Part shown: positions 38,161 through 45,212 of the stretch, one piece after another
Numbering within the stretch: position 1 is the stretch's first letter
Layout: each line of letters begins with the position of its first letter
NCBI RefSeq assembly: GCF_001269885.1
Contig: NZ_LHVH01000017.1
Span: 248,001 to 312,000, forward strand
Source of the DNA: Pseudomonas kilonensis
GTDB lineage: Bacteria; Pseudomonadota; Gammaproteobacteria; Pseudomonadales; Pseudomonadaceae
Length of the DNA: 64,000 nt
Direction: 5' to 3'
Position numbers and translations under genes: made by a program
Notes under the pieces: generated by a model
Database searches by the model: none
The model's input: the letters and a program-made list of their open reading frames with translations, nothing else
What the model was told of the DNA's origin: nothing

Positions 38161-38214
38161 GGGGACAGCCCACGTTATCTGTGCAGTATCTTAGATAGAA
38201 ATGTGGTCTGTCCC
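38161..38214. repeat. 54-bp palindromic element, copy 1
   Basis: Left arm GGGGACAGCCCACGTTATCT and right arm AGATAGAAATGTGGTCTGTCCC (split as AGATAGAAATG, TGGTCTGTCCC) form an imperfect stem. Length is exactly 54 bp, like copies 2 and 3. It sits at the broken 5' end of the EndoU-like toxin frame and supplies that frame's first ATG. Confidence 0.85.
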
Positions 38215-38641
38215 TGTGTGCCCCGATTTTATCGGCCGTGGTGTTGTTCGGCCTGATCTGAGGGATTATCTCGTAAATGCAACTGTTTCAGGAAAGCAAA
38301 TATCAGGAGGACATGACTTGAGTAACTTTATGAAGGTTCTGACTGATTCCTCTGGTACGCTTTCGTCGAAAGTTGAAGTCGCTCCAGGGATCTATAAGGT
38401 CGAATATCAGCTACCTACAGCTAAAAAGGATGCGTTGAAAACAGTATATGACCCGAAAGTATATCCGGATATGCCGAGCATGGCTAATGAAGCAGCCCAC
38501 AAAGCGTTGATTCAATATCAGTCGACGGGTAATGCAATTCAGGAGGTTGTCGTGCGTAACGTTAGATTCCAAGTTCCGGTGAATATTAAAGGTGAGCAAA
38601 TGTATGTTCCGACTGCTTTCCCAATTGGAGTTGTGAGATGA
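38201..38641 (+). CDS. Orphan EndoU-like CdiA-CT toxin module (5' truncated)
   Basis: 146 codons; the first 6 lie within the 54-bp palindrome, so the recognisable domain starts near codon 12. It aligns by eye with EndoU-fold C-terminal toxins of CDI/polymorphic proteins: RDYLVNATVSGKQISGGHDL near the start, GIYKVEYQLP in the middle, KTVYDPKVYPD in the place of the STMFPDSW-like segment, and the terminal YVPTAFPIGVV matching TVYPV-type ends. EndoU toxins cleave tRNA or other RNA. No secretion or filament domain is attached, so it is an orphan cassette. The stop overlaps the next start as ATGA. Whether the second catalytic His is kept is unclear. Confidence 0.55.
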   Translation: MWSVPVCPDFIGRGVVRPDLRDYLVNATVSGKQISGGHDLSNFMKVLTDSSGTLSSKVEVAPGIYKVEYQLPTAKKDALKTVYDPKVYPDMPSMANEAAHKALIQYQSTGNAIQEVVVRNVRFQVPVNIKGEQMYVPTAFPIGVVR

Positions 38642-38994
38642 AATGGGGGGAGCTCCCAGGGGATGATAGAGATTTGTTGTTTTGGGTGCTTTGGTTTGCT
38701 ATTGAGTATTATTCCGATTATGACTTGAATAAGTTTTTTGAGAGGTTTTTTACTCTACATGGCGGGCTAATGGGAGATCCAGGGTGGGAGTTTGAGTGTT
38801 TGAAGGATGAAAGTGGTCGTGAGTTCTATGAGTTCTCGGCCGATCACAATTTTAGCGGGATTGAACCGGAGTGCAGAAGCTATGATGTCTCCGTGGTTCG
38901 CGAAGCTGTAAAGAGTTCTTTGTTGGCTCTTGCGTATAAAGATCCCATGAAGGTGGGTGAAGTAGCTGATTTACTTGCTAAGTATGAGCTTTGA
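38638..38994 (+). CDS. Probable immunity protein for the EndoU-like toxin
   Basis: A 118-residue acidic protein (MKWGELPGDDRDLLFWVLWF..., ending ADLLAKYEL) without signal peptide or membrane segment. The start overlaps the toxin stop by 4 bases (ATGA), the classical tight coupling of a toxin and its cognate immunity gene. No known immunity family was recognised with certainty. AT-rich compared with the chromosome. It is a lone survivor if the toxin is no longer delivered, and might protect against toxins of neighbours. Confidence 0.6.
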   Translation: MKWGELPGDDRDLLFWVLWFAIEYYSDYDLNKFFERFFTLHGGLMGDPGWEFECLKDESGREFYEFSADHNFSGIEPECRSYDVSVVREAVKSSLLALAYKDPMKVGEVADLLAKYEL

Positions 38995-39140
38995 TAAGTT
39001 TGCTTTGGTTTTAAAATGCCTTCCTCCAATTGTTCCTTTGGTTTGGGGGTTGACTGCTATTTTTAGTTCTATCGAGTCGTGGAGTCCTGAGTTGTCTTTC
39101 GATCAGCGAAGAGATGAGTTTTTTTCGCGATTGCAGAACC
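38984..39140 (+). pseudogene. 3'-truncated immunity-like gene, cut by palindrome copy 2
   Basis: The frame starts at ATG 38984, overlapping the end of the preceding gene by 11 bases, and reads MSFDKFALVLKCLPPIVP, LVWGLTAIFSSIESWSPELS, FDQRRDEFFSRLQN before running into the 54-bp palindrome at 39141. Translation then continues through repeat sequence to a stop at 39241, which is unlike any natural end. The preserved part looks like the N-terminal half of a small immunity-type protein. Confidence 0.5.
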
Positions 39141-39194
39141 GGGGACAGACCACGTTATCTGTGCGTTTCTCAGATAGAAAACGTGGTCTGTCCC
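39141..39194. repeat. 54-bp palindromic element, copy 2
   Basis: GGGGACAGACCACGTTATCT and CAGATAGAAAACGTGG then TCTGTCCC. It is the most symmetric copy, with GGGACAGACCACGTT matched exactly by AACGTGGTCTGTCCC. It separates the truncated gene 38984-39140 from the next toxin-like fragment. Confidence 0.88.
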
Positions 39195-39216
39195 TGGTTT
39201 TCCCAGCCGTAACGAT

Positions 39217-39435
39217 ATGCTTGATCATCCGGCTACTTTGATTACTCAATATGCTCACACTGGAGCGATTAATCCAGATGCCATGCATAAAGCGATCAAT
39301 CAATATTTGCCGCCAATGAAGGAAGGTAAAAAAGCAATCTATACTTCTGGTCAAATAAAAGCGGGGTTGCAGCAGGCTTATAAGGATATTGGGCGTCCAG
39401 AACTCTTTGAGTGTATTAAATATTTAATTAAGTAG
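39217..39435 (+). CDS. Toxin C-terminal-like fragment of unknown class
   Basis: 72 codons. The frame is open back to 39178 inside the palindrome, so a real start was probably lost. The residues HPATLITQYAHTGAINPDAM, then KAINQYLPP and YTSGQIKAGLQQAYKDIG, look like the tail of a larger polymorphic-toxin domain. Its place directly before an immunity-like gene (7-base gap) and after a palindrome mirrors the EndoU cassette. I cannot name the toxin family. Confidence 0.45.
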   Translation: MLDHPATLITQYAHTGAINPDAMHKAINQYLPPMKEGKKAIYTSGQIKAGLQQAYKDIGRPELFECIKYLIK

Positions 39436-39442
39436 GTGGTTT

Positions 39443-39892
39443 ATGCTTGATAAGCAGGTATACGATTTGACGGCGCGAGATATCGAAGAGCATGGTGTTT
39501 GGTATTTCCCTATGGATGAGACTGTCCAGAACGAGCTGACCGTACGTCCTATATGCTCTAAGGAGCGGATTGATATAGGGTTTCAAGTCATTGTCAGGGC
39601 TTGGTTTCAAACCTGTTGCGGTGCTAGATATATAGGGTACATCTATTGGGGTGTTAGTTCGGCCATTGGTCACCTGCAGCCTGTCATGTTTGTCGGTGTG
39701 GATCAGTGCATTAATTTTTGGAGTGGGATGAGCGAACCGATGTGGGAAAACTATTCTCCAGAGCTGCAAGTGATTCGTTCGGATTTTCCCATTTCATTTT
39801 CTTCGGAGAGTGTCTTTGATTTACCTGTTGTGACAGGAGTTTTGCAAGGGTTGTACAGCCTGAAGGATGGTCAGGTGACAGTATCTACATAA
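39443..39892 (+). CDS. Probable immunity protein for the second toxin fragment
   Basis: A 149-residue acidic cytoplasmic protein (MLDKQVYDLTARDIEEHGVW ...). It is rich in aromatic residues and Cys pairs (QTCCGARY), as is common in immunity proteins that plug an active site. It begins 7 bases after the toxin fragment stop, with GTAGGTGG before the ATG. AT-rich codon use. Intact by its full-length frame. Family not recognised. Confidence 0.5.
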   Translation: MLDKQVYDLTARDIEEHGVWYFPMDETVQNELTVRPICSKERIDIGFQVIVRAWFQTCCGARYIGYIYWGVSSAIGHLQPVMFVGVDQCINFWSGMSEPMWENYSPELQVIRSDFPISFSSESVFDLPVVTGVLQGLYSLKDGQVTVST

Positions 39893-39991
39893 GTAACTAG
39901 GGCGGGCAAGTTGGCAGATTTGAATGGCGCTAACTTAACCTTCGGAAGTGCGGAGGTACGGAAGTAATGGGAAAAGTGGGACGGATTTTAA

Positions 39992-40099
39992 TGGTGCTTA
40001 TTTAACGGCCAACTAGCTGATATACCTGAAAAAAATGAAAAAGACTGGTCTTGGAGTACGGCTCTTCAGGGACGGACCGCATATCTGTGTAGGTTTTAG
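39992..40099 (+). pseudogene. Remnant of an immunity-like gene, cut by palindrome copy 3
   Basis: The frame contains FNGQLADIPEKNEKDWSWST and then enters the 54-bp element at 40068, stopping at 40099. A similar but out-of-phase stretch (KLADLNGANLTFGS) lies at about 39908-39960. No start codon is available. It probably was the 3' part of another cassette gene. Confidence 0.4.
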
Positions 40100-40363
40100 A
40101 TGTAAAATTTGGTTTGTACCCAAGAGTCCCGATCTGCGAGTTTGCTCGCCAGCATGTTGATTTGTTGCTGGTAGGAAAGCTCGCTTTCGCATGGGGCATT
40201 CCCTAGACAATTCGGTCCTCTCCTTGGCGCGTGCGACTACTTCTATCGCTTTGTCGATATAGCTTGTATCGCCGGTTTCCTGGGTATCTCTCATGAACTC
40301 CACAATGGCCTCTGGAGTACTGAGATACTCTGCGGGGTCAAAATCTGTAAAGGTCTCGATCAT
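40013..40363 (-). pseudogene. Truncated antitoxin copy 2 (TIGR02684-like) with a replaced C-terminus
   Basis: The start MIETFTDFDPAEYLSTPEAI and the core ETGDTSYIDKAIEVVARAK match addiction-module antidotes, but from about residue 50 the frame departs (TELSRECPMRKRAFLPA) and continues through the repeat unit to 40013. The normal helix-turn-helix end is missing. The copy at 36941-37144 ends with TGA at the same point, so both derive from one damaged ancestor. The intact N-terminus is the only part not duplicated in copy 1. Confidence 0.65.
40068..40121. repeat. 54-bp palindromic element, copy 3 (degenerate)
   Basis: AGGGACGGACCGCATATCTG and the right part ATGTAAAATTTGG then TTTGTACCC align with copies 1 and 2 over exactly 54 bp, with several transitions. 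It adjoins the left end of the duplicated antitoxin segment. Confidence 0.65.
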
Positions 40364-40415
40364 TTTGCTCTCCGTGCATGTGAAAAACGGACGGCCCAAA
40401 GGTCGCCCGTTTTCG

Positions 40416-40688
40416 TTACCCAGCAGCTTGCGCCCGCAACCGTCTCCCAATCACGTCCATCACATCACAACCATCGCGCAACGCTATCGTCAGCATTTTG
40501 CAAAAATCGGATAGCACCACCGTATCGGAGCTGATATCCGAACGGAACGCGATATTTTCCAGTAACTGGGTCACGGTACGGATGCGGTAGTCGGCGGTTT
40601 CGAAGAGGACATCGAGCGGGGCTTCGGTGTCGATGAGTAGGGTGGCCGGGGTGCAGTCGATTCCGGTGATGGGCATGTATCTAGTCAT
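40416..40688 (-). CDS. DUF3077-like small protein
   Basis: A 90-residue protein with the pattern APLDVLFETADYRIRTVTQL then LLENIAFRSD, resembling the DUF3077 group of small Pseudomonas proteins (hydrophobic residues at fixed spacing, LL ... A). GAGG lies 8 bases before ATG 40688. It is preceded by a promoter and a short leader with two hairpins. Function unknown; these genes occur in many copies per genome and are often next to mobile DNA. It reads in the same direction as the truncated antitoxin, 53 bases away. Confidence 0.6.
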   Translation of the reverse strand: MTRYMPITGIDCTPATLLIDTEAPLDVLFETADYRIRTVTQLLENIAFRSDISSDTVVLSDFCKMLTIALRDGCDVMDVIGRRLRAQAAG

Positions 40689-40795
40689 AAGCAGAGCCTC
40701 GAAAGTTGATGAGTCTCTCTGTAGATCGGGTCGCCAAACCCGGTCGCCTTTTTGGGCGACGAGGGACTATAGGGCGATCCGCTCTTGAGCCACAA
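40689..40795 (-). promoter_or_regulatory. Promoter and hairpin leader of the DUF3077-like gene
   Basis: On the minus strand TTGTGG (40790-40795), an 18-base spacer and TATAGT (40766-40771) form a promoter. The leader of about 75 nt holds the stems GTCGCC/GGCGAC (40743-40760) and CGGGT/ACCCG (40727-40742). These could control translation or termination. I recall such leaders before related genes in Pseudomonas but cannot name the RNA family. Confidence 0.45.
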
Positions 40796-40850
40796 GACAC
40801 CGCTTTCCGAGCTTCATGTAGGACGTTTGGCCTGGTATTTGTCGGCTTAA

Positions 40851-40985
40851 AGCAAGCGACTGCTGCGCAGTCGAGCGGGAGCAAGCTCCCTCGCCACGGG
40901 AGCGATGATCGATTTGAGGATTGTGCTTAGTCGTATCAGCAACCGTGGGGCTTTCCTCCTTCGTATTCAACGTGATGCGAAGTCA
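40851..40985. repeat. Direct repeat: REP fragment plus DUF899 gene 3' end, left copy
   Basis: GCAGTCGAGCGGGAGCAAGC followed by TCCCTCGCCACGGGA, and 40 bases later CAGCAACCGTGGGGCTTTCC then TCGTATTCAACGTGATG, match 41908-42045. On the minus strand the second part reads HVEYEGGKPHGC then stop, the decayed tail of a DUF899 gene whose intact version ends KYDEAKPHGCCHS. Confidence 0.6.
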
Positions 40986-41277
40986 GTCCCTCGTTTCCTA
41001 CTACGACCTGTTTGCCATCATATCTGTCCATTTCGCAGGAGGTTTCCACCTCTGCGCAGGACCTTTCGCACTTTTTTACAGGATGCGTCTGATTTCAGAT
41101 GGACGGTTACGACAGTAATCTTCGGGAAAGAGGCGTCATGCGTCGAATACGGTTGCGCCTTCTGAGCTGTTTCCAATGTCGCTAGTGATCCGATGGTCAT
41201 CTCATCGAGCTACCGGGGCTGTGTATTTCTGCAGAGGAGAGTACTGTGTATGTACGCAAGTAAGTACAGAAGGTCCC
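40986..41277. other. Gap before brnT
   Basis: About 290 bases with no gene I can support. The last part holds a probable brnT promoter/operator region with the half sites GTACTG, TGTAC and GTACA at about 41241-41270, matching the short repeats expected for BrnA binding. Confidence 0.4.
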
Positions 41278-41556
41278 ATGCTATTTGAATGGGACGAAGC
41301 CAAGAACCGGGCCAACATTCTTAAGCACGGCATCGACTTCAACGACGTGCCGGGCATTTTCCAGCATCCGATGCTGGTCTTCCACGATGACCGAATGGCC
41401 TACGGCGAAGAGCGTTGGATCACTATCGGATTGATCAAAACGTTGATTGGCGTGGTCGTGTATACCGAACGGCGGGACGATGTGATCCGCATCATCTCCG
41501 CCCGAAAAGCCACTAAGCAGGAGGCCATACGTTATGTCGAAAACATCGAAAACTGA
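41278..41556 (+). CDS. brnT: BrnT-family ribonuclease toxin
   Basis: A 92-residue toxin of the type II BrnT/BrnA module, with the opening MLFEWDEAKNRANILKHGID and the core EERWITIGLI and IRIISARKATKQEA, as in BrnT. The fold is RelE-like and it cleaves RNA. ATG 41278 is preferred to an upstream frame-open start because the family starts with this motif. The stop overlaps the start of brnA by 23 bases. Confidence 0.9.
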   Translation: MLFEWDEAKNRANILKHGIDFNDVPGIFQHPMLVFHDDRMAYGEERWITIGLIKTLIGVVVYTERRDDVIRIISARKATKQEAIRYVENIEN

Positions 41557-41791
41557 CTGGGAGCGCTTGGCCAAGTTGGATGATGCGGACATCGATACCA
41601 GCGATATCCCCGAATTGGATGAGGACTTCTTCCGTCGCGCCGAGCTGCGTGTGCCGGTAAAGCAGGCGGTGACTATTCGCCTTGATGCCGATGTGGTTGA
41701 GTGGTTCAAGGGGCAGGGCGCGGGCTATCAGACACGCATCAATCAGCTTCTTCGCCAATACATGCAGGCCCAGCAGGGCCATCGGCGATGA
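41534..41791 (+). CDS. brnA: BrnA-family antitoxin
   Basis: An 85-residue antitoxin. The acidic N-terminus (DIDTSDIPELDEDFFRRA) neutralises the toxin, and the C-terminal ribbon-helix-helix (KQAVTIRLDADVVEWFKGQG then GYQTRINQLLRQYM) binds DNA for autorepression. It overlaps brnT, giving coupled synthesis. A GC-rich hairpin at 41811-41832 follows. Confidence 0.9.
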   Translation: MSKTSKTDWERLAKLDDADIDTSDIPELDEDFFRRAELRVPVKQAVTIRLDADVVEWFKGQGAGYQTRINQLLRQYMQAQQGHRR

Positions 41792-41810
41792 GCAAATTAA
41801 TACTATGAAG

Positions 41811-41832
41811 CGGGCGGCTGAGAAGCCGCCCG
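41811..41832 (+). terminator. Terminator-like hairpin after brnA
   Basis: CGGGCGGCT, loop GAGA, AGCCGCCCG is a stable stem, but followed only by TTGTC, so the T tract is poor. Confidence 0.55.
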
Positions 41833-41907
41833 TTGTCATTAATTCTGTTACGTGTGCCCGCAGCTCTCCGATTACATCAAACGCTATCGCGTAGCGCTGT
41901 GGTTAAG

Positions 41908-42045
41908 GCAAAACAGACGACCGCTACGCAGTCGAGCGGGAGCAAGCTCCCTCGCCACGGGATCGCGCTCGACTGGGCGGGTTGGCGCATCAGCTGTGGC
42001 AGCAGCCGTGGGGCTTGGCCTCATCGTATTTATCGTGGTGCCGCA
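41908..42045. repeat. Direct repeat: REP fragment plus DUF899 gene 3' end, right copy
   Basis: Matches 40851-40985 (GCAGTCGAGCGGGAGCAAGC, TCCCTCGCCACGGGA, CAGCAGCCGTGGGGCTTGGC). This copy includes the true 3' end of the intact DUF899 gene. The two copies enclose brnTA in about 1.06 kb. Confidence 0.65.
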
Positions 42046-42721
42046 CCCAGTCCATGATTTCCTCTTCGTTGCGGCCCTTGGGCGTCAGGTCGAGGTAGTT
42101 GTAGGTGCCGACCAGGATGTCGAGGCCGCGGGCGTAGGTGGAGTAGGTGTGGAAGATGTCGCCGGCTTCGTTGCGATAGAAGACGCTCAGGCCGGGGAGT
42201 TCGCCTTCGGTGGTGTCGGTTGTTTCGTAGTTGTAGGTGGCTTTTCCGGCGGCGGTGTCTTCGGTTTTGAAGCTGACGCCGAAGTCGTAGTTGAAGTCGC
42301 AGCCTTCGGATGAGACCCAATCGAAGGCCCAGCCCATGCGGCGTTTGAAGGGTTGGAATTCGGCGAAGGGCGCGTGGGAGACGGCCACGATGGCGACGTC
42401 GTGGTGGGCCAGGTGCTGGTTGGCACCGTCGATGTGGTCGGACAGGAATGAGCACCCTGGGCAGCCTTCTTTCCAGCCTTCGGCGAACATGAAGTGGTAG
42501 ATGATCAGTTGGCTGCGGCCGCCGAACAGGTCGGCCAGGCTCAGTTCGCCCTGGGGGCCTTGGAAGCGGTAGGGTTTTTCGATTTTTACCCAGGGCAGCG
42601 CGCGGCGTTCGGCGCTGAGTTTGTCCCGTTCGCGGGTGAAGGCTTTTTCGTGGGCCAGGTGCTGGCGGCGGGCGGCGAGCCATTCTTCCCGCGAGACGAC
42701 TGGATGGTTCTCTACGTTCAT
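41990..42721 (-). CDS. DUF899 (thioredoxin-like) family protein
   Basis: A 243-residue protein of the DUF899 family, whose members have a thioredoxin fold. The family core is LADLFGGRSQLIIYHFMF followed by GCPGCSFLSDH with a CxxC-like GCPGC (about residues 90-100). The C-terminal HGCCHS could bind a metal. A redox or metal-related role is often supposed, without proof. The start at 42721 follows AGGAGAAATCACC. Its 3' end is duplicated at about 40940-40980, on the far side of brnTA. Confidence 0.8.
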   Translation of the reverse strand: MNVENHPVVSREEWLAARRQHLAHEKAFTRERDKLSAERRALPWVKIEKPYRFQGPQGELSLADLFGGRSQLIIYHFMFAEGWKEGCPGCSFLSDHIDGANQHLAHHDVAIVAVSHAPFAEFQPFKRRMGWAFDWVSSEGCDFNYDFGVSFKTEDTAAGKATYNYETTDTTEGELPGLSVFYRNEAGDIFHTYSTYARGLDILVGTYNYLDLTPKGRNEEEIMDWVRHHDKYDEAKPHGCCHS

Positions 42722-42906
42722 GGTGATTTCTCCTGTGGTCAGAGCCGCGAAATCGGCCTTCAACAGTTGGTCGTTTGGCCCCGGAGCGTTTCGACAGGCC
42801 GTTGGTCGGTTCAAGGTTGAGACCGCCCGGAAACCCGGCGGAACGGCGGCGCAGCGCCTCGGTCACAACCTAAGTAGGCATCTCACTCTTTGGAGGATGG
42901 ACCAGG

Positions 42907-43299
42907 ATGACGACTTATAACTGGGACTTGATCGAACGGTTGTTGCACGAAGTGCAGAACGGCGCCGGTCACAGCTTTACCCCTCGGCCTTATGCGGAGC
43001 AGTATGCGGCGGCGAAGGCGGCTGAAGGCGAGGCGATCGAGAACCTCGATCATCTGAAAACGGTTGCTGGGGAGTACGAAAAGTTGCTGCTCATGCGTGG
43101 CTATATTGAGCCTCGGCCGGAGGAAGAGGGCGGTAACGGCGGGAATTTTGTGCTGACGCCGCGGGGCTCGCGGTTGTTGAGCCTGATCGACAGCAGCATT
43201 CCGGGTAACGATCACCCGCGCCAGGTGCTGGATGATCAGGAAGATGCACTGGATGAGTCTACGTTTGATGAGTTGGCTTCGAAGCCGCAGATTGCCTGA
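42907..43299 (+). CDS. DUF2513-like small winged-helix protein
   Basis: A 130-residue protein. The opening TYNWDLIERLLHEVQNGAGH, the middle DHLKTVAGEYEKLLLMRGYI and the closing FVLTPRGSRLLSLID follow the DUF2513 plan: a helix, a recognition helix and a wing. The tail is acidic (LDDQEDALDE). Probably a DNA-binding or regulatory protein of unknown target. Lies between the divergent DUF899 gene and a convergent lipoprotein gene. Start ATG 42907 preceded by GGAGG at about 42892. Confidence 0.65.
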   Translation: MTTYNWDLIERLLHEVQNGAGHSFTPRPYAEQYAAAKAAEGEAIENLDHLKTVAGEYEKLLLMRGYIEPRPEEEGGNGGNFVLTPRGSRLLSLIDSSIPGNDHPRQVLDDQEDALDESTFDELASKPQIA

Positions 43300-43353
43300 C
43301 AGGCCTGCACTGAATCCCACACAAGCTCGCTCTCACATGGAATCTCAGTGGTT

Positions 43354-44220
43354 TTAGGAGCGTGTTGCCTTCAGGCACTTCAAATCTGTGAAATCCTTCT
43401 TCACCCCGTCGATTTTCTTCAGCAGCCGTTCGCGCTGGAGCGGGGTGCTTTCGGCCATCAGGTCCACCAGCAGGCTGCGGGCCTGGGCTTCGGTTTTGCT
43501 GAAGGCCTCGCGGTAGGCAGGGGTCCAGAGGCTTTCGCGATTGACCAGCAGTTGCTCGATGCGTTTGGGAAAGTCGGGGCTGTGGCGTTGGGCTACGGCT
43601 TCGCTGAACTGGTTTTGCCAGTGGGCGCGGTTGGCGATCCATTGCTGGTTCTGGTCGCCGAGGGCGGTGGACCAGGCCATCACCCGTTGGCGCTGGGCGT
43701 CGTTGAGCGGGCCGAGCCAGTCGTTCAGGCGTTTGACCATGCGTTCGCTGCGTTGCTGGATCTGCTCCTGCGACGTCGGCTTGAGGTATTGCTGCTGGCG
43801 TTTGCGCTGGTCCTTGACGAAGGCGGCGTCCATGTCATCGACTTGGTCGTCGTTCAGGCCTTGCAGCAGTTCGATGGCCGAAGGGGTGATTGCCCGGGCG
43901 GTTTCGGCGATGGCGGCCTTGGCTTCCCGGGTACGCTGCTGCAGGGCTTCGTCGGTTACCTGCTCGGTTTGCACCATGGTCTTGAGGCGATCCAGCCAGT
44001 CGAGGTAGCCGGGCAATTGGGTGGTGCAATGCCAGCTCAGGTGTTCCTCGAGGCGTTCGTTGAACCAGTCCTTTTTCTCGCCGTTGATCTCCAGGTAATC
44101 GTTGAGGGTCCAGGGGATGATCAGGTCGAGGTTGCGGTAGGCCAGGCCTATACGGCTGCAGGCGGTGAGCGTCAGCAGCAGGGCGATGAACATGGCGGTG
44201 CGGGTCAACCAGCGCGGCAT
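43354..44220 (-). CDS. DUF6279 family lipoprotein
   Basis: A 288-residue lipoprotein with signal peptide MPRWLTRTAMFIALLLTLTA and lipobox LTAC (Cys21). The rest is helical and rich in Gln, Arg and Glu with a repeated pattern, matching DUF6279, an outer- or inner-membrane lipoprotein group of unknown function. SRIGLAYRNLDLIIPW after the Cys is the family signature. Convergent with the DUF2513-like gene; the TorF-type gene lies 81 bases upstream on the same strand. Confidence 0.78.
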   Translation of the reverse strand: MPRWLTRTAMFIALLLTLTACSRIGLAYRNLDLIIPWTLNDYLEINGEKKDWFNERLEEHLSWHCTTQLPGYLDWLDRLKTMVQTEQVTDEALQQRTREAKAAIAETARAITPSAIELLQGLNDDQVDDMDAAFVKDQRKRQQQYLKPTSQEQIQQRSERMVKRLNDWLGPLNDAQRQRVMAWSTALGDQNQQWIANRAHWQNQFSEAVAQRHSPDFPKRIEQLLVNRESLWTPAYREAFSKTEAQARSLLVDLMAESTPLQRERLLKKIDGVKKDFTDLKCLKATRS

Positions 44221-44301
44221 GAGCGAGTCCTTGCAAAGGCGTAGGTGCTTTGTTTGAGCATGGCAGGTGCGCGGCAGTTCAGCCGATCGAATAAGTAACG
44301 C

Positions 44302-45018
44302 TTAGTAAAAAGGATGGGCCATCTTGAGGGTCAGCAGGCTGTCGCATTCGCTGTTGTGGCCGGAGTAGGCCGAGCAACTGCTGCCGCTGAGGCTTGAGTC
44401 GCTGTAGATCAGGTCCAGGTCGATGCCCATCCAGGGGCGGGAAATTTTCAATGACCAGTCGCTGAAACTGCCGACATAACCGTTCTCGACCGAGACCGGT
44501 GTATTAAGCCGGTGGGTGGTGTATTTGGCGCTGATGCCAATGCCGAACGGCACATTGCCACCCAGGTCGGCAAACAGCGTGCTGTTCTGTTTGTCCGGGT
44601 CGTTGCTCAGGGCGGCGCCAAGACGGCTGCCGAGTACGGTCAGGCCGCCGTAGAACTCCTGGCTGTCGAGGGTATCTACGGTGGGGTAGCTGTAGTGGAT
44701 CAGGCCGACTTCGTAACCCAGGGTCTGGTCGAAGGGCTGTTTAAAGCCTATGTAGGAATCGACCTCAAGGTCGGCGGATGATGTCAGGCCGGCGCTGGGG
44801 GACCACTGGCCGACGTACCAGCCGCTGTCGTGGCTCAGGTCCAGGCCACCATGAAACGAACCGGTGCTCGACGGCGTGACCAGGCCCTCGGCCATGCTGC
44901 GGCTGGGGGTGGTGCCAAGCTTGAGGTCGAAGTCGCCGAGTTCGCGTTGGAATACCTGCCCATGGGCGAGGGAACAGGTCAGTAGGCTGATCATCAACAG
45001 AACAATAGGGGCGCGCAT
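44302..45018 (-). CDS. TorF-type outer-membrane protein (TIGR02001 family)
   Basis: A 238-residue protein with a signal peptide (cleavage after AHG, about residue 20). The mature part is a small beta-barrel with alternating hydrophobic and aromatic strands, ending in LKMAHPFY. The pattern SSTGSFHGGLDLSHDSGWYVGQW is typical of the family that was described in Gram-negative bacteria without a clear transport role. Start ATG 45018. Same strand as the DUF6279 lipoprotein gene. Confidence 0.75.
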   Translation of the reverse strand: MRAPIVLLMISLLTCSLAHGQVFQRELGDFDLKLGTTPSRSMAEGLVTPSSTGSFHGGLDLSHDSGWYVGQWSPSAGLTSSADLEVDSYIGFKQPFDQTLGYEVGLIHYSYPTVDTLDSQEFYGGLTVLGSRLGAALSNDPDKQNSTLFADLGGNVPFGIGISAKYTTHRLNTPVSVENGYVGSFSDWSLKISRPWMGIDLDLIYSDSSLSGSSCSAYSGHNSECDSLLTLKMAHPFY

Positions 45019-45212
45019 GCTTCACTCCATGAAAAGCGAGAAGCAGGATCGGTAACTAAGCTGAAACGCTTGGACTAGAGAGGTGCAAGCATACCGGCGA
45101 ATGCTCGGCAGCGAGGGCCGTTCGTCGATTCATGGGAAATGGGTGAGGCGGGGAGGGTTCCAGTCCAAGCGCTTCGAAGCTCAAAGCGCTTTGGGACCAG
45201 GTGACGCGCAGG

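Noticed and set aside
38161..40121. Integron attC sites at the cassette joints
   Set aside because: The 54-bp palindromes lack the paired RYYYAAC and GTTRRRY core sites, and no integrase gene is present.
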